DNA of 64,000 nucleotides from Stutzerimonas stutzeri TS44. GTDB taxonomy: Bacteria; Pseudomonadota; Gammaproteobacteria; Pseudomonadales; Pseudomonadaceae. A model generated the notes under the pieces. That model was not told where the DNA came from, searched no databases, and saw nothing but the letters and a program-made list of their open reading frames with translations. Shown here in pieces: positions 35,376 to 45,565 of this stretch. The DNA is taken from contig AJXE01000003.1 in NCBI GenBank assembly GCA_000263395.1, positions 62,001 to 126,000 on the forward strand, given 5' to 3'. The number at the start of each line of letters is the position of its first letter. The first letter of the stretch is position 1. The translations under genes and the position numbers were made by a program.

Positions 35376-36212
35376 ATGAGCACCCTCGCCGACAAGGTTC
35401 AACACGAACTGACCCGCGCCATCGAGAACGACGAACTGATTCTTCCGACGCTGCCGGAGGTGGCGCTGCAGGTGCGCGAAGCCGCGGAAGACCCGGACGT
35501 CAGCATCCTCGCGCTGAGCAAGGTGATCGGCAACGACGCCGCGCTGACCGCGCGCATCATCAAGGTGGTCAACAGCCCGCTGCTGCGCACCAATCGCGAG
35601 ATCACCGACCTGCAGATGGCGATCAGCCGTCTGGGCATCAATTACACCTGCAACCTCGCCACAGGCCTGGCGATGGAGCAGATGTTCCAGGCCACGACCG
35701 ATGTGGTCGACCGCAAGATGCGCGAAGTCTGGAACAAGAGCACCGAAGTGGCGGCGATCAGCCATGTGCTGTGCCGGCACTACACGCGCCTGCCGCCCGA
35801 CCAGGCGACGCTGGCGGGTCTGGTGCACCAGATCGGCATCCTGCCCATCCTCACCTACGCCGAGGAACACGGCGAACTGATGGCCGATTCCATCAGCCTC
35901 AATCACGTGATCGACCGGATCCACCCGCTGCTGGGCGAAAAGATCCTGCGCGCCTGGGACTTCCGCGAGCCGATTGCGATCGTGCCCGGCCAGTACACCG
36001 ACTTCACCCGAAATTCGCCGACAGTCGATTATGTCGACATCGTGCAGGTCGCCACGCTGCAAAGCCACCTGGGCAGCAACCATCCCTATACACAGCTGGA
36101 CTGGAACCGGATTCCGGCATTCGCCAAGCTCGGCCTGGACCCAAGCACCCTGCTCCAGGAGGACGAGGATCTCTCGGCCGCTATGGACGCGGCAATGAGC
36201 ATGCTCCAGTAA
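35376..36212 (+). CDS. HDOD domain signalling protein
   Basis: A 278-aa cytoplasmic protein. The HDOD domain covers about residues 15-215, with LPTLPEVALQVREAAEDPDV, ALTARIIKVVNSPLLR and the degenerate HD motif region VHQIGILPILTYAEE. HDOD proteins link to cyclic-di-GMP, motility and stress signalling but lack the phosphodiesterase residues. The partner is unknown; its nearest downstream feature is the MITE-like element. Confidence 0.85.
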   Translation: MSTLADKVQHELTRAIENDELILPTLPEVALQVREAAEDPDVSILALSKVIGNDAALTARIIKVVNSPLLRTNREITDLQMAISRLGINYTCNLATGLAMEQMFQATTDVVDRKMREVWNKSTEVAAISHVLCRHYTRLPPDQATLAGLVHQIGILPILTYAEEHGELMADSISLNHVIDRIHPLLGEKILRAWDFREPIAIVPGQYTDFTRNSPTVDYVDIVQVATLQSHLGSNHPYTQLDWNRIPAFAKLGLDPSTLLQEDEDLSAAMDAAMSMLQ

Positions 36213-36235
36213 GCGGAACCGACCTGCCCGCGCGA

Positions 36236-36377
36236 GCAGGTTGTTGAAAAACGTAGGCGAGGCAGCCAGTGCAAGGAAAAAACAGGCGAAAAAGCGCAGT
36301 TTACGAGCTGTAAAGGAGCATTTTGAGCCTGTTTTTGACGCCGCAATGGCCACGCAGATAGTTTTTCAACAGCCTGC
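36236..36377. repeat. 142-bp MITE-like element with terminal inverted repeats
   Basis: Left end GCAGGTTGTTGAAAAAC (36236-36252) and right end GTTTTTCAACAGCCTGC (36361-36377) are inverted copies with one mismatch. The inside has no gene and includes the words AAAGCGCAGTTTACG and GAGCATTTTGAGCC. I recall similar short elements dispersed in P. stutzeri-group genomes. Its right end overlaps the first base of the ung stop codon on the minus strand. Confidence 0.75.
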
Positions 36378-37072
36378 TAGACCTGCGCGGGCAGTTGCCA
36401 GTCGATCGGCTGCATACCGTGCTGCCGGAGAAACTGGTTGGTGCGGCTGAAATGGCCGTTGCCCAGAAAGCCGCGGTGCGCGGAGAGCGGCGAAGGGTGC
36501 GGCGACTTGAGGATCAGGTGGCGGGTCGGGTCGATCAGCCGCGCCTTGCTCTGCGCATGCGCGCCCCAGAGCAGGAATACCAGATGCGGCCGCCGCTCGC
36601 TCACCACCTCGATGATCCGGTCGGTGAAGCGCTGCCAGCCTGCCCCGGCATGCGAACCGGCGTTACCCTGCTCCACCGTCAGCGAGGTGTTGAGCATCAG
36701 CACGCCCTGCTCTGCCCAGTGCTGCAGATAGCCGTGCCCCGGCGGATCGATGTTCAGATCACGCTTGAGCTCCTTGAAAATGTTCTGCAGCGACGGTGGT
36801 GGCGCAACGCCCGGCTGCACCGAGAAGCACAGCCCGTGGGCCTGGCCGGGGCCGTGATAGGGGTCCTGCCCGAGGATGACCACCTCGACTCGCTCCAGCG
36901 GCGTCGAATTCAGCGCATTGAAGATCAGCGGCCCGGGCGGATAGATGGTCTTGCCGGCCGCCTTCTCGCGGCGCAGGAAGGCCGACAGCTCGTGCATGTA
37001 AGGCTGATCGAACTCCTCACGCAACGCATCCTTCCAGCTCGGCTCGAGCTTGATTCGATCATCCTGGGTCAT
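36377..37072 (-). CDS. ung: Uracil-DNA glycosylase
   Basis: Removes uracil from DNA. The 231-aa protein has the water-activating motif [13 protein letters not shown] with Asp70 and the [13 protein letters not shown] loop near the C terminus. Length and order match family 1 UDG. The stop codon lies on the end of the MITE-like element. Confidence 0.97.
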   Translation of the reverse strand: MTQDDRIKLEPSWKDALREEFDQPYMHELSAFLRREKAAGKTIYPPGPLIFNALNSTPLERVEVVILGQDPYHGPGQAHGLCFSVQPGVAPPPSLQNIFKELKRDLNIDPPGHGYLQHWAEQGVLMLNTSLTVEQGNAGSHAGAGWQRFTDRIIEVVSERRPHLVFLLWGAHAQSKARLIDPTRHLILKSPHPSPLSAHRGFLGNGHFSRTNQFLRQHGMQPIDWQLPAQV

Positions 37073-37328
37073 CGGTTCACCTTTGCATGCGACGGGGCCG
37101 GCGCACCCTAGAAAAGCCGCGGCGCGCTGTCAACGCGAACGCCGACACCACCCCCCCCCAGCCGATGCCTTGCCCCGGGTCAACAAGGCGAAAGTCGAAA
37201 CGCCATCAAAATGCCGCCGCAGTCACATTGGCAGCCGCGGAGCTTCCCGGAGTAATGACGCCCGTTCGGCGTCGGGGTAAAACGCCGCAATTGCCAATAA
37301 CCATAACAAGCAAGCAAGGAACTCGCGT

Positions 37329-38573
37329 ATGAAACGGATAACCCTCCTGGCGCTCATGCTGGGCTGCTGCGCCGTGGCCCAGGCCGCCGACTCCATCAAA
37401 CTGGGCATGAACTATCCCCGCACCGGCAGCTACAAGGAAGAGGGCCTCGCCCAGATGCGCGGCGCGCTGCTGGCCATCGACGAAATCAATGCCCGCGGCG
37501 GTGTGCTTGGCCGGCCGCTGGAGCTGGTCAGCCGCAACAGCGCCTCGCGTCCGGAAAAGGCCGTCGCCAACGTCGACAAGATGGCCGACGAAGGCGCCGC
37601 GATGCTCTTCGGCGGCGCGTCCAGCGCTGTCGCCATCGCCGCCAGCAAGCGCGCCAGGGAACGCGGCCTGCTGTACTTCGGCACCCTGACCTACTCCAAC
37701 GACACGACCGGCAAGGACGGCCATCGCTACATGTTCCGCGAGTGCAACAACGCCTGGATGAGCGCCCAGGTGCTGGGGCAATACCTCAACCAGAACCTGC
37801 CGGGCAAACGCTACTTCTACGTCACCTCCGACTACACCTGGGGCCACACCAGCGAAAGCTCGCTGCGCCAGGCCACCGGCACCACCGACCAGAACCGGCA
37901 TCCTGGCGTGAAGACCGCCTTCCCCGGCGCCCGCCTGGCCGACTATCGCAAGGCCCTGCAGCAGGCGGCCGGCAGCGACACCGAAGTGCTGGTGCTCGTG
38001 CTGTTCGGCGAGGACCTGGTGCGCGCCATGCGCATCGCCGATGAACTCGGCCTGAACACCAAGATGCAGATCGCCGTGCCCAACCTGACCCAGAGCATGG
38101 TCGAGCTTGCCGGCCCGGACATCATGCGCGGCGTTCTCGGCACCGAGCCCTGGACCTGGCGCGTGCCCGAACTGGAGGGCTCCGAACGCGGGCAGGCCTT
38201 CGTGCGCAATTTCGACGAGCGCTACCAGACCCATCCGTCCAGCTCCGCCGCCTCGGCCTACAGCATCGTGCACCAATGGGCCGACGCCGCCACGCGCGCG
38301 CGCAGCATCGCCAGCGAATCGGTGATCGCCGCCCTGGAAAACCATCGCTACACGCTGCTCAAGGACGAGCAGCACTGGCGCAGCTTCGATCACCAGAACG
38401 TGCAGACGGTCTATGCCGTTCGCGTCAAGCCGCGCGAGGAAGTGCTCAAGGACCGCTTCAAGCAGGACTACTTCGAAATCGTCCATCGCCTCGCCGGCGA
38501 CCAGGCAGCGCCTACACTTGCCCAATGGCAGGAAGAGCGGCGCGGCACCGGACAGGCCATCGCCCTGCAGTAA
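37329..38573 (+). CDS. Periplasmic branched-chain-type ligand-binding protein
   Basis: A 414-aa type I periplasmic binding protein (Peripla_BP_6). Signal peptide about 1-19 (ending AQA), then IKLGMNYPRTGSYKEEGLAQ and AIDEINARGGVLGRPLEL, the usual LivJ/AmiC-like opening. No ABC permease or ATPase follows; the next gene is a crotonase. So it may serve a distant transporter or a sensor such as a receptor kinase. AAGGAA lies before ATG at 37329. The 256 bases upstream hold no gene-like signal that I can support. Confidence 0.85.
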   Translation: MKRITLLALMLGCCAVAQAADSIKLGMNYPRTGSYKEEGLAQMRGALLAIDEINARGGVLGRPLELVSRNSASRPEKAVANVDKMADEGAAMLFGGASSAVAIAASKRARERGLLYFGTLTYSNDTTGKDGHRYMFRECNNAWMSAQVLGQYLNQNLPGKRYFYVTSDYTWGHTSESSLRQATGTTDQNRHPGVKTAFPGARLADYRKALQQAAGSDTEVLVLVLFGEDLVRAMRIADELGLNTKMQIAVPNLTQSMVELAGPDIMRGVLGTEPWTWRVPELEGSERGQAFVRNFDERYQTHPSSSAASAYSIVHQWADAATRARSIASESVIAALENHRYTLLKDEQHWRSFDHQNVQTVYAVRVKPREEVLKDRFKQDYFEIVHRLAGDQAAPTLAQWQEERRGTGQAIALQ

Positions 38574-38683
38574 GCACCCCGCGGGGATGGGGCGATCCCC
38601 GACCGCAGCACGCACCTCGCTGCCTTGATAGAGAGACAGATGCGCCCGCCGCACCCGCGGCGGGCCTCGCCGAGGACGCCCAC

Positions 38684-39502
38684 ATGAGCACCGCACTCGA
38701 ACCGTATCAGTCCGGGGTCTTCGACCTGACCCACAAGCTGACCGTGGAAAAGCACGGTCATACCGCCCTCATCACCATCAACCATCCGCCAGCCAATACC
38801 TGGGATCGCGAGTCGCTGATCGGCCTCAAGCTGCTGGTCGAGCACCTCGACCACGACGACGACATCTATGCGCTGGTGATCACCGGCCAGGGCGCCGAGT
38901 TCTTCAGCGCCGGCGCCGACCTGCAGCTGTTCGCCGACGGCGACCGCCTGCGCGCGCGGGAAATGGCGCGTCGCTTCGGCGAGGCCTTCGAGGCGCTGCG
39001 CGACTTTCGCGGCGTCACCCTCGCCGCAATCAACGGCTTCGCGCTCGGCGCCGGCCTGGAATGTGCGCTGGCCTGCGATCTGCGCATCGCCGAACAACAT
39101 GCGCAGCTCGGCCTGCCGGATGCGGCGGTCGGCCTGCTGCCCTGCGCCGGCGGCACCCAGGCCCTGGCCTGGGTGGTCGGCGAAGGCTGGGCCAAGCGGA
39201 TGATCCTCTGCGGCGAACGCATCACCGCCGAGACGGCGCTGCGCATCGGCCTGGTCGAACAGCTCGCCGAGCCCGGCGAGTCATGCGGGCATGCCCTGCT
39301 GCTGGCGGCACGCATCGCCCGCCAGAGCCCGGTGGCGATCCGCGCGATCAAGCCGCTGATCAACGGCGCCCGCCGCCGTCTGCCCGAGACCTTCGCGGCC
39401 GCCGAGCGCGAAGCCTTCGTCGAACTGTTCGAGGCCGAGGATACGCTGGAGGGCATCAACGCATTCCTCGAAGAACGCGAGCCGCGCTGGCGCAATCGCT
39501 GA
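38684..39502 (+). CDS. Enoyl-CoA hydratase/isomerase family protein
   Basis: A 272-aa crotonase-fold protein with the oxyanion-hole segments FFSAGADLQ and FALGAGLECALACDLR and the LGLPDAAVGLLPCAGGTQ segment. It probably hydrates or isomerises an acyl-CoA; the substrate is open. A 9-bp hairpin (38644-38665) lies just before ATG at 38684 and could affect translation. Confidence 0.85.
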   Translation: MSTALEPYQSGVFDLTHKLTVEKHGHTALITINHPPANTWDRESLIGLKLLVEHLDHDDDIYALVITGQGAEFFSAGADLQLFADGDRLRAREMARRFGEAFEALRDFRGVTLAAINGFALGAGLECALACDLRIAEQHAQLGLPDAAVGLLPCAGGTQALAWVVGEGWAKRMILCGERITAETALRIGLVEQLAEPGESCGHALLLAARIARQSPVAIRAIKPLINGARRRLPETFAAAEREAFVELFEAEDTLEGINAFLEEREPRWRNR

Positions 39503-39524
39503 CGACAGGATCGACGCGATGCGC

Positions 39525-39884
39525 TCAATGGCGCTCGTAGCGCTGGCGGTAGTCGTACCGGCGCTGCTGCAGCGAGCGATAGTCGCGTATCAGCGGCGGG
39601 CGCGGCTGGTAATGCCGATCCTGCCAGTAGGGCGGCCGCCCCGTGTCCCAGTGCCGCTGGTAGTAGCGCGGCGGCAACTGCCCCTGATAACGCGGGGGCA
39701 GGTTGGGCTGATAACGCGGGTAATACGGATACGGGTTGCGCGGGTTGTAGCGATACGGCAGCACCTCGCCGCGATGCACCGGCGCATCCGCCGGGTAGAC
39801 CCATACGCGATTGCCGCGATCGGCCTGCGCCGGCGCCGCCAGCCAGGCCAGACCGCACAGGAGCAACACGACACGACTGTTCAT
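39525..39884 (-). CDS. Small secreted Tyr/Pro/Arg-rich protein
   Basis: A 119-aa protein with a signal peptide (about 1-21, ending AQA) and a mature chain made of Tyr, Pro, Arg and Asn runs such as NPRNPYPYYPRYQPNLPPRY. I do not recognise the family. Strong GGAGG stands 7 bases before ATG at 39884. It is convergent with the crotonase gene. The basic, aromatic composition suggests binding to polyanions or cell wall; that is inference. Confidence 0.7.
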   Translation of the reverse strand: MNSRVVLLLCGLAWLAAPAQADRGNRVWVYPADAPVHRGEVLPYRYNPRNPYPYYPRYQPNLPPRYQGQLPPRYYQRHWDTGRPPYWQDRHYQPRPPLIRDYRSLQQRRYDYRQRYERH

Positions 39885-40087
39885 CTGCCACCTCCGAAGC
39901 ACAAGGCATTCGTTCACCGAACTGGCCGCCGCCATCGCCAGCGACATCCGCATCCGGACAGGCAATACGCTGCAATTGACCTTCTGCGTCGCCGCGACTG
40001 CCAACCGCAGCTTGTTTGCCGGCGGTGGCTTTCCGATAATAGCGGCCCTTCAGCCTCATGGCTCCGCAGCGCGCGACGGAATTCCTG

Positions 40088-40672
40088 ATGACCGAACTCG
40101 CCCTGATCATGGTTAGCGCCATCCTGGTCAACAACTTCGTACTGGTACAGTTCCTCGGCCTGTGCCCGTTCATGGGCGTCTCGAAAAAGATCGAGACCGC
40201 CATCGGCCTGTCCCTGGCCACCACCTTCGTGCTCACGCTGGCGGCGATGTGCAGCTACCTCGTGCAGCAGTATGTACTCAAGCCGCTGGACCTGGAGTTC
40301 CTGCGCACCATCAGTTTCATTCTGGTGATCGCGGTGGTGGTGCAGTTCACCGAGATGGTGGTGAACAAGACCAGCCCGCTGCTCTATCGCGTGCTGGGGA
40401 TCTTCCTGCCGCTGATCACCACCAACTGCATCGTGCTCGGCGTCGCCCTGCTCAACGCCAACAAGAGTGAGTTCACCTTCCTGACCGCGACCGCCAACGG
40501 GTTCGCCGCCGGGCTCGGCTTCTCGCTGGTGCTGGTGCTGTTCGCCGCCATGCGCGAGCGCATCGCCATCGCCGACGTGCCCCGCTCGTTTCAGGGTGCC
40601 TCCATCGGCCTGATCACCGCCGGGCTGATGTCGCTGGCGTTCATGGGCTTCACCGGGCTGATCAAGCTATGA
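40088..40672 (+). CDS. rnfA: Rnf complex subunit RnfA
   Basis: Inner-membrane subunit of the Rnf ferredoxin:NAD oxidoreductase, which couples electron flow to ion movement. The 194-aa protein has six helices starting [20 protein letters not shown] and the central [16 protein letters not shown] motif, mirrored in RnfE. ATG at 40088 gives the family N terminus. Overlaps rnfB by ATGA. Confidence 0.96.
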   Translation: MTELALIMVSAILVNNFVLVQFLGLCPFMGVSKKIETAIGLSLATTFVLTLAAMCSYLVQQYVLKPLDLEFLRTISFILVIAVVVQFTEMVVNKTSPLLYRVLGIFLPLITTNCIVLGVALLNANKSEFTFLTATANGFAAGLGFSLVLVLFAAMRERIAIADVPRSFQGASIGLITAGLMSLAFMGFTGLIKL

Positions 40673-41244
40673 GCCTGGTGCTCGTGGCGGTGCTCGCCCT
40701 GCTGGCGCTCTGCCTGGCGTGCGGTGCGATTCTCGGCTTCGCCGCGGTGCGCTTTCGCGTCGAGGGCGACCCGATCGCCGAACAGATCAACGCCCTGCTG
40801 CCGCAGACCCAGTGCGGCCAGTGTGGCTATCCGGGCTGCAAGCCCTACGCCGAGGCGATTGCCGCCGGCGACAAGATCAACAAGTGCCCGCCCGGCGGCG
40901 AGGCGACCATCCAGGCGCTGGCTGACCTGCTGGACGTTGAAGCCGAGCCGTTGGATGCCGAAGGCGGCGAGAAGCCGCAGATGGTTGCCTACATCCGCGA
41001 GGCCGAATGCATCGGCTGCACCAAGTGCATCCAGGCCTGCCCGGTGGACGCCATCGTCGGCGCGGCGCGGCAGATGCATACGGTGATCGTCAGCGAATGC
41101 ACCGGCTGCGACCTGTGCGTCGAGCCCTGCCCGGTGGACTGCATCGACATGATCGAACTGGGCAGCAACCTGCGAAGCTGGAAATGGGATCAACCGCTGG
41201 CGCCCGGCCAGCTGATCGGCACGGATCGGGAGCAGGCCGCATGA
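40669..41244 (+). CDS. rnfB: Rnf complex subunit RnfB
   Basis: Ferredoxin-like entry subunit, 191 aa. An N-terminal membrane helix is followed by the Fe-S domain [16 protein letters not shown] and two 4Fe-4S motifs, [12 protein letters not shown] and [12 protein letters not shown]. It takes electrons from reduced ferredoxin and passes them inwards to RnfC. 4-base overlaps on both sides show tight coupling. Confidence 0.96.
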   Translation: MSLVLVAVLALLALCLACGAILGFAAVRFRVEGDPIAEQINALLPQTQCGQCGYPGCKPYAEAIAAGDKINKCPPGGEATIQALADLLDVEAEPLDAEGGEKPQMVAYIREAECIGCTKCIQACPVDAIVGAARQMHTVIVSECTGCDLCVEPCPVDCIDMIELGSNLRSWKWDQPLAPGQLIGTDREQAA

Positions 41245-43700
41245 CTTCATTAAAGGTCTGGGACATTCCCGGCGGCATCCACCCGGCCGAGCGCAAGACG
41301 CTGTCCAACCGCACGCCGATCCAACCGGCGCCGCTGCCCAAACGGCTGATCGTGCCGCTGGCGCAACACCTGGGCGCGCCGGCCGAGGCGTGCGTACAGC
41401 CCGGCGAGCACGTGCTCAAGGGGCAGAAGATCGCCGATGCCGCGGGGCTGATCAGTGCACCGGTGCATGCACCGACCTCGGGCGTGGTCAGTTTCGTCGG
41501 CCCGCAGCCCTATCCGCATGTATCCGGCCTGCTCGATACCGCGATCGTCATCGACAGCGATGGTCTGGAGCAGTGGACCGCGCTACATCCGCAGCCGCAC
41601 TACCACTCGGTCGAGCCCGCCGCGCTGCTCGAACTCATCCGCCAGGCCGGCATCAGCGGCCTTGGCGGCGCGGGTTTTCCCGCCGCGGCCAAGCTGGGCG
41701 CACGCACCACGCAGAAGATTCACACGCTGATCATCAACGGCACCGAATGCGAGCCGTACATCACCGCCGACGACCTGCTGATGCGCGAGCAGGCCGCACA
41801 ACTGGTGGCCGGCATCGAGATTCTCGCCTACCTGATCGAGCCCGAGACGATCCTCATCGGCATCGAGGACAACAAGCCCGAGGCCATCGCCGCCGTGCGC
41901 GCGGCGGTCGGCGAGCGGCCGTTCACCATCAAGGTGTTCCCGACCAAGTACCCGTCGGGCGGCGAGAAGCAGCTGATCCAGATTCTCACCGGCGAGGAGG
42001 TACCCAGCGGCAGCCTGCCGGCGGACATCGGCATGCTCTGCCAGAACGTCGGCACCTGCGTGGCCATCCACGATGCGGTGCTGCTCGGCCAGCCGCTGAT
42101 TTCGCGCATCACCACGCTCACCGGCGCAGCCCTGGCACGCCCGATGAACGTCGAGGCGCTGATCGGCACGCCGGTGCGCGAACTGCTGGAATTCGCCGGG
42201 CTCGATCCGGCCCGCCTCGATCGCCTGCTCATGGGCGGGCCGATGATGGGTTTTACCCTGCCCAGCCTCGACGTGCCGCTGATCAAGACCACCAACTGCC
42301 TGCTGGCCGTCACCGCCGCCGAACTGCCGCCGCCCCCGCCGGCGCTGCCGTGCATTCGCTGCGGCGAGTGTGCCGAAGCCTGTCCGGCCAGCCTGCTGCC
42401 GCAGCAGCTGCACTTCTTCGCGCTCGGCCACGAGCATGCGCAGCTGCGCGCGCACAACCTGTTCGACTGCATCGAATGCGGCGCCTGCGCCTACGTCTGC
42501 CCCTCGAGCATTCCCCTGGTGCAGTACTACCGGGCGGCGAAGGCAGAAATCCGCGAGCTGGAGCTCAAGCAACAGAAGGCCGAACACTCCAAGCAGCGCT
42601 TCGAGCTGCGCCAGGAGCGCCTGCGCCGCGCCGAGGAGCACAAGGAAGCCGAGCGCAAGGCCCGCGCCGAGAAAGCCGCACGCGCCAAGGCAGCGCAGGC
42701 GTCGTCCGCCGAAGCGCCGGCACAGGACGATGCCGCCGCCGGCAAGAGCAGCCCGTTGAGCGACGAGCAGAAGCGCCTGAAGATCGAGGCCAGTCTGGCC
42801 CAGGTCGCGCTGAAGAAGGCCGAGAAACAGCTGGCGACCCACGCCACTGCGGAACTGCAGGCGCAGGTCGCTGAACTGCGGCAAGCCGCCGAAGCCGCGC
42901 AGCGGGCGCTGGCCGCCGCTGTGCCGCCGGCTACGCCCCAGCCCGCGGGGGACGAAGCGCTGAAGAAAGCCAAGATCGAAGCCGCGATGCTCCGCGCGCA
43001 GATCCGCAAGCTGGAAAAAATCGAAGCCCCGGACGACGACCAGCAGGCCGAACTCGCCCGCCTGCGTCAGCAGCTGCACGCAGCCGAGACGGCCCTGGCC
43101 GCAGCTGAAAGCGCCACGCCCAGCGCACCCGCCAAACCCGCGGGCGGCGAGGCGCTGAAAAAAGCCAAGATCGAAGCCGCGATGCTCCGCGCGCAGATCC
43201 GCAAGCTGGAGAAAGTCGAAACTCCGGACGACGACCAGCAGGCCGAACTCGCCCGCCTGCGCCAGCAGCTGCACGCAGCCGAGACGGCGCTGGCCGCAGC
43301 TGAAAGCGCCACGCCCAGCGCACCCGCCAAACCCGCGGGCGACGAGGCGCTGAAGAAAGCCAAGATCGAACTGGCGCTCAAGCGCGCCGAACTGAAGAAG
43401 GCCGAACAGGCAGGCCGCGAGGAAGTCGAACTGGGCCGGTTACGCGACGCCCTGGCTGCCGCCGAGCAGGCATTGCATGCCGCCGAGGAAGACTCCGGAA
43501 AACCGGCGCCGGCCCTGCTGCGCACCAGCAAGCCGGGGGTCGACGAACGCCTGCGCGAACTGAAGACCGACGTGGCGTTTGCCCGCGCCGACCTGCGCAA
43601 GCTCGAACGCGAGCCGGCCAGCACCGCGGCCAGCCTCGAAGCGGCACGCACACGCCTGCTGGCCGCCGAGCAACGCCTGGCCGAGCACAAGGACGGCTGA
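41241..43700 (+). CDS. rnfC: Rnf complex subunit RnfC with long repeated tail
   Basis: NADH/FMN-binding subunit of Rnf. The 819-aa protein has the N-terminal RnfC and SLBB parts ([29 protein letters not shown]), two 4Fe-4S motifs near 371 ([12 protein letters not shown]) and 410 ([12 protein letters not shown]), and then a charged Ala/Lys/Glu tail of about 390 residues. The tail holds exact 65-residue tandem repeats beginning [16 protein letters not shown]. Standard RnfC is much shorter, so the tail is an addition, probably helical. ATG at 41241 follows GGAG-type context and overlaps rnfB. Confidence 0.95.
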   Translation: MTSLKVWDIPGGIHPAERKTLSNRTPIQPAPLPKRLIVPLAQHLGAPAEACVQPGEHVLKGQKIADAAGLISAPVHAPTSGVVSFVGPQPYPHVSGLLDTAIVIDSDGLEQWTALHPQPHYHSVEPAALLELIRQAGISGLGGAGFPAAAKLGARTTQKIHTLIINGTECEPYITADDLLMREQAAQLVAGIEILAYLIEPETILIGIEDNKPEAIAAVRAAVGERPFTIKVFPTKYPSGGEKQLIQILTGEEVPSGSLPADIGMLCQNVGTCVAIHDAVLLGQPLISRITTLTGAALARPMNVEALIGTPVRELLEFAGLDPARLDRLLMGGPMMGFTLPSLDVPLIKTTNCLLAVTAAELPPPPPALPCIRCGECAEACPASLLPQQLHFFALGHEHAQLRAHNLFDCIECGACAYVCPSSIPLVQYYRAAKAEIRELELKQQKAEHSKQRFELRQERLRRAEEHKEAERKARAEKAARAKAAQASSAEAPAQDDAAAGKSSPLSDEQKRLKIEASLAQVALKKAEKQLATHATAELQAQVAELRQAAEAAQRALAAAVPPATPQPAGDEALKKAKIEAAMLRAQIRKLEKIEAPDDDQQAELARLRQQLHAAETALAAAESATPSAPAKPAGGEALKKAKIEAAMLRAQIRKLEKVETPDDDQQAELARLRQQLHAAETALAAAESATPSAPAKPAGDEALKKAKIELALKRAELKKAEQAGREEVELGRLRDALAAAEQALHAAEEDSGKPAPALLRTSKPGVDERLRELKTDVAFARADLRKLEREPASTAASLEAARTRLLAAEQRLAEHKDG
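42951..43340. repeat. Two 195-bp tandem repeats (plus a partial third) in rnfC
   Basis: Copies 42951-43145 and 43146-43340 are nearly identical, differing at a few bases; a third copy begins at 43341 and diverges after about 10 codons. The unit encodes 65 residues with heptad-like Lys/Glu/Ala spacing. The third start keeps the frame and the EALKKAKIE opening. Confidence 0.9.
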
Positions 43701-43776
43701 CGCAGCCGCCCCTAACACACCCTCATGTGTCGCGCCGGTATCTGCGCGACCGCAAGACACAGGAACCACAACGCCA

Positions 43777-44805
43777 ATGGCCCTGCCCCGCATCACATCG
43801 CCCCATGCCCAGGGCGGCAACCGCACCCAGCGCGTCATGCTGCTGGTGCTCGCCGCGACGCTGCCCGGTGTGGTGGCTCTGACCTGGCTGTACGGCGCCG
43901 GCACGCTGATCAACCTGTGCTGGGCCAGCGGCGTGGCGCTGGCCTGCGAGGCGGCCATCCTCCGGCTGCGCGGCCGCCCAGTGCGCTTCTTTCTGCGCGA
44001 TGGCAGCGCACTGGTTACCGCCGTGCTGCTGGCGCTGGCGCTACCGCCCTACTCCCCCTGGTGGCTGACGCTGATCGCCACCGGTGTCGCCATCGTCTTC
44101 GGCAAGCAGCTGTATGGCGGGCTGGGGCAGAACCCGTTCAACCCGGCGATGGTCGGTTATGTAGTCGTGCTGATCTCCTTCCCGGTGCAGATGACCACCT
44201 GGCCGGTGCCCCACGGCGTCGGTCTTCTGGACGGACTGCGGCAGATTCTCGGCGTCGGCTCACTGCCCGACGGCTGGAGCCAGGCCACCGCGCTGGACGT
44301 GCTCAAGCTCAACAACCGGCTGACCATCGAGGAGCTGTGGCGTAACCCCGCCTTCGGGCATTTCGGCGGCATCGGCTCGGAGGTGGTCAACCTGGCCTTC
44401 CTCGCCGGCGGCCTGTTTCTCCTGCATCGGCGGCTGTTCAGCTGGCACGCGCCGGCCGGCATGCTCGGCGCGCTGGCACTGATGAGCCTACTGTTCTGGA
44501 ACGGCGCCGGCTCGGACAGCAACGGCTCGCCGCTGTTCCACCTGCTCAGCGGCGCGACCATGCTCGGCGCCTTCTTCATCGTCACCGACCCGGTGAGCGG
44601 CGCCACCAGCACCCGCGGCCGCCTGATCTTCGGTGCCGGCGTCGGCATCCTGGTGTATGTGATCCGCGCCTGGGGCGGCTATCCGGATGGCGTCGCCTTC
44701 GCCGTGCTGCTGATGAACCTCGCGGCACCGACGATCGACTACTACACGCGCCCGCGCACCTACGGCCATCGCAAGGCCGAGCGCGGCTTCAAGCTGGGCG
44801 AATGA
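43777..44805 (+). CDS. rnfD: Rnf complex subunit RnfD
   Basis: Inner-membrane flavoprotein subunit, 342 aa, related to NqrB. Helices begin [20 protein letters not shown]; the motif [18 protein letters not shown] holds Thr261, the likely site of covalent FMN. AGGAA precedes ATG at 43777. A longer reading that begins at 43579 would overlap rnfC and is rejected. Confidence 0.95.
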   Translation: MALPRITSPHAQGGNRTQRVMLLVLAATLPGVVALTWLYGAGTLINLCWASGVALACEAAILRLRGRPVRFFLRDGSALVTAVLLALALPPYSPWWLTLIATGVAIVFGKQLYGGLGQNPFNPAMVGYVVVLISFPVQMTTWPVPHGVGLLDGLRQILGVGSLPDGWSQATALDVLKLNNRLTIEELWRNPAFGHFGGIGSEVVNLAFLAGGLFLLHRRLFSWHAPAGMLGALALMSLLFWNGAGSDSNGSPLFHLLSGATMLGAFFIVTDPVSGATSTRGRLIFGAGVGILVYVIRAWGGYPDGVAFAVLLMNLAAPTIDYYTRPRTYGHRKAERGFKLGE

Positions 44806-44806
44806 C

Positions 44807-45565
44807 ATGATGCTTCCGGAAATCAGCCGCTCGATGCTGAAGAACGCCGCCGTACTCGGCCTGTTCGCCATCGCCACCGTGGGCAGTGTCACGTTGCTGC
44901 AGCAGGGCACGGCCGAACGCATTCAGGCCGCCGAGCGCGAGGCGCAGGTTCGCGCGCTCGGCGAGATCCTGCCCCCCGGCAGCTACGACAATCATCTGCT
45001 CGACAACACCGTCGAAGTGCATGATCGACTGCTGGGCAACCGCAAGCCGCTACCCACCTACATCGCCCACAAGGATGGCCAGCCGGTTGCGGTCATCCTC
45101 CAGGCCACCGCGCCGGACGGCTACAGCGGCGCCATCCGCCTGCTGGTCGGGGTGCTCGCCGATGGCCGCCTGGCCGGCGTACGCGTCCTCAGCCACCGGG
45201 AAACCCCGGGCCTGGGCGACAAGATCGAGCTGGCGAAAAGCGACTGGATCCATGCCTTTGCCGGCAAGTCGCTGAGCGATCCCGACGAAGCGGGCTGGGC
45301 GGTGAAGAAGGACCGGGGCGACTTCGACCAGTTCGCCGGGGCCACCATTACCCCGCGCGCCGTGGTCGGCGCGGTGCATCGCGCGCTGCAGTACTTCGAT
45401 GCGCACAAGGGCGAGCTGCTGCAGGGCGCCGAAGCCACCGCGGACGGCGCGGCCAGCCGTGCCGACGAGCCCACCGCCACCATCCACTCACGCGCCGGCA
45501 CGGCGACCAGCGACGAGCTGCGCGTCCGCGAGCCGGCCGTCGCGCCGCAAGGGAGCACGCCATGA
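44807..45565 (+). CDS. rnfG: Rnf complex subunit RnfG
   Basis: Periplasmic-facing flavoprotein subunit, 252 aa, with one N-terminal helix (about 8-27). The motif [17 protein letters not shown] contains Thr180, the expected FMN attachment site for the ApbE flavin transferase. The C-terminal 40 residues are Ala-rich and may be disordered. The start lies one base after the rnfD stop. Confidence 0.95.
   Translation: MMLPEISRSMLKNAAVLGLFAIATVGSVTLLQQGTAERIQAAEREAQVRALGEILPPGSYDNHLLDNTVEVHDRLLGNRKPLPTYIAHKDGQPVAVILQATAPDGYSGAIRLLVGVLADGRLAGVRVLSHRETPGLGDKIELAKSDWIHAFAGKSLSDPDEAGWAVKKDRGDFDQFAGATITPRAVVGAVHRALQYFDAHKGELLQGAEATADGAASRADEPTATIHSRAGTATSDELRVREPAVAPQGSTP

Noticed and set aside
37229-37250. 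Possible sigma-54 promoter before the orphan binding protein
   Set aside because: TGGCAG is followed by a poor -12 element with wrong spacing (no TTGC).
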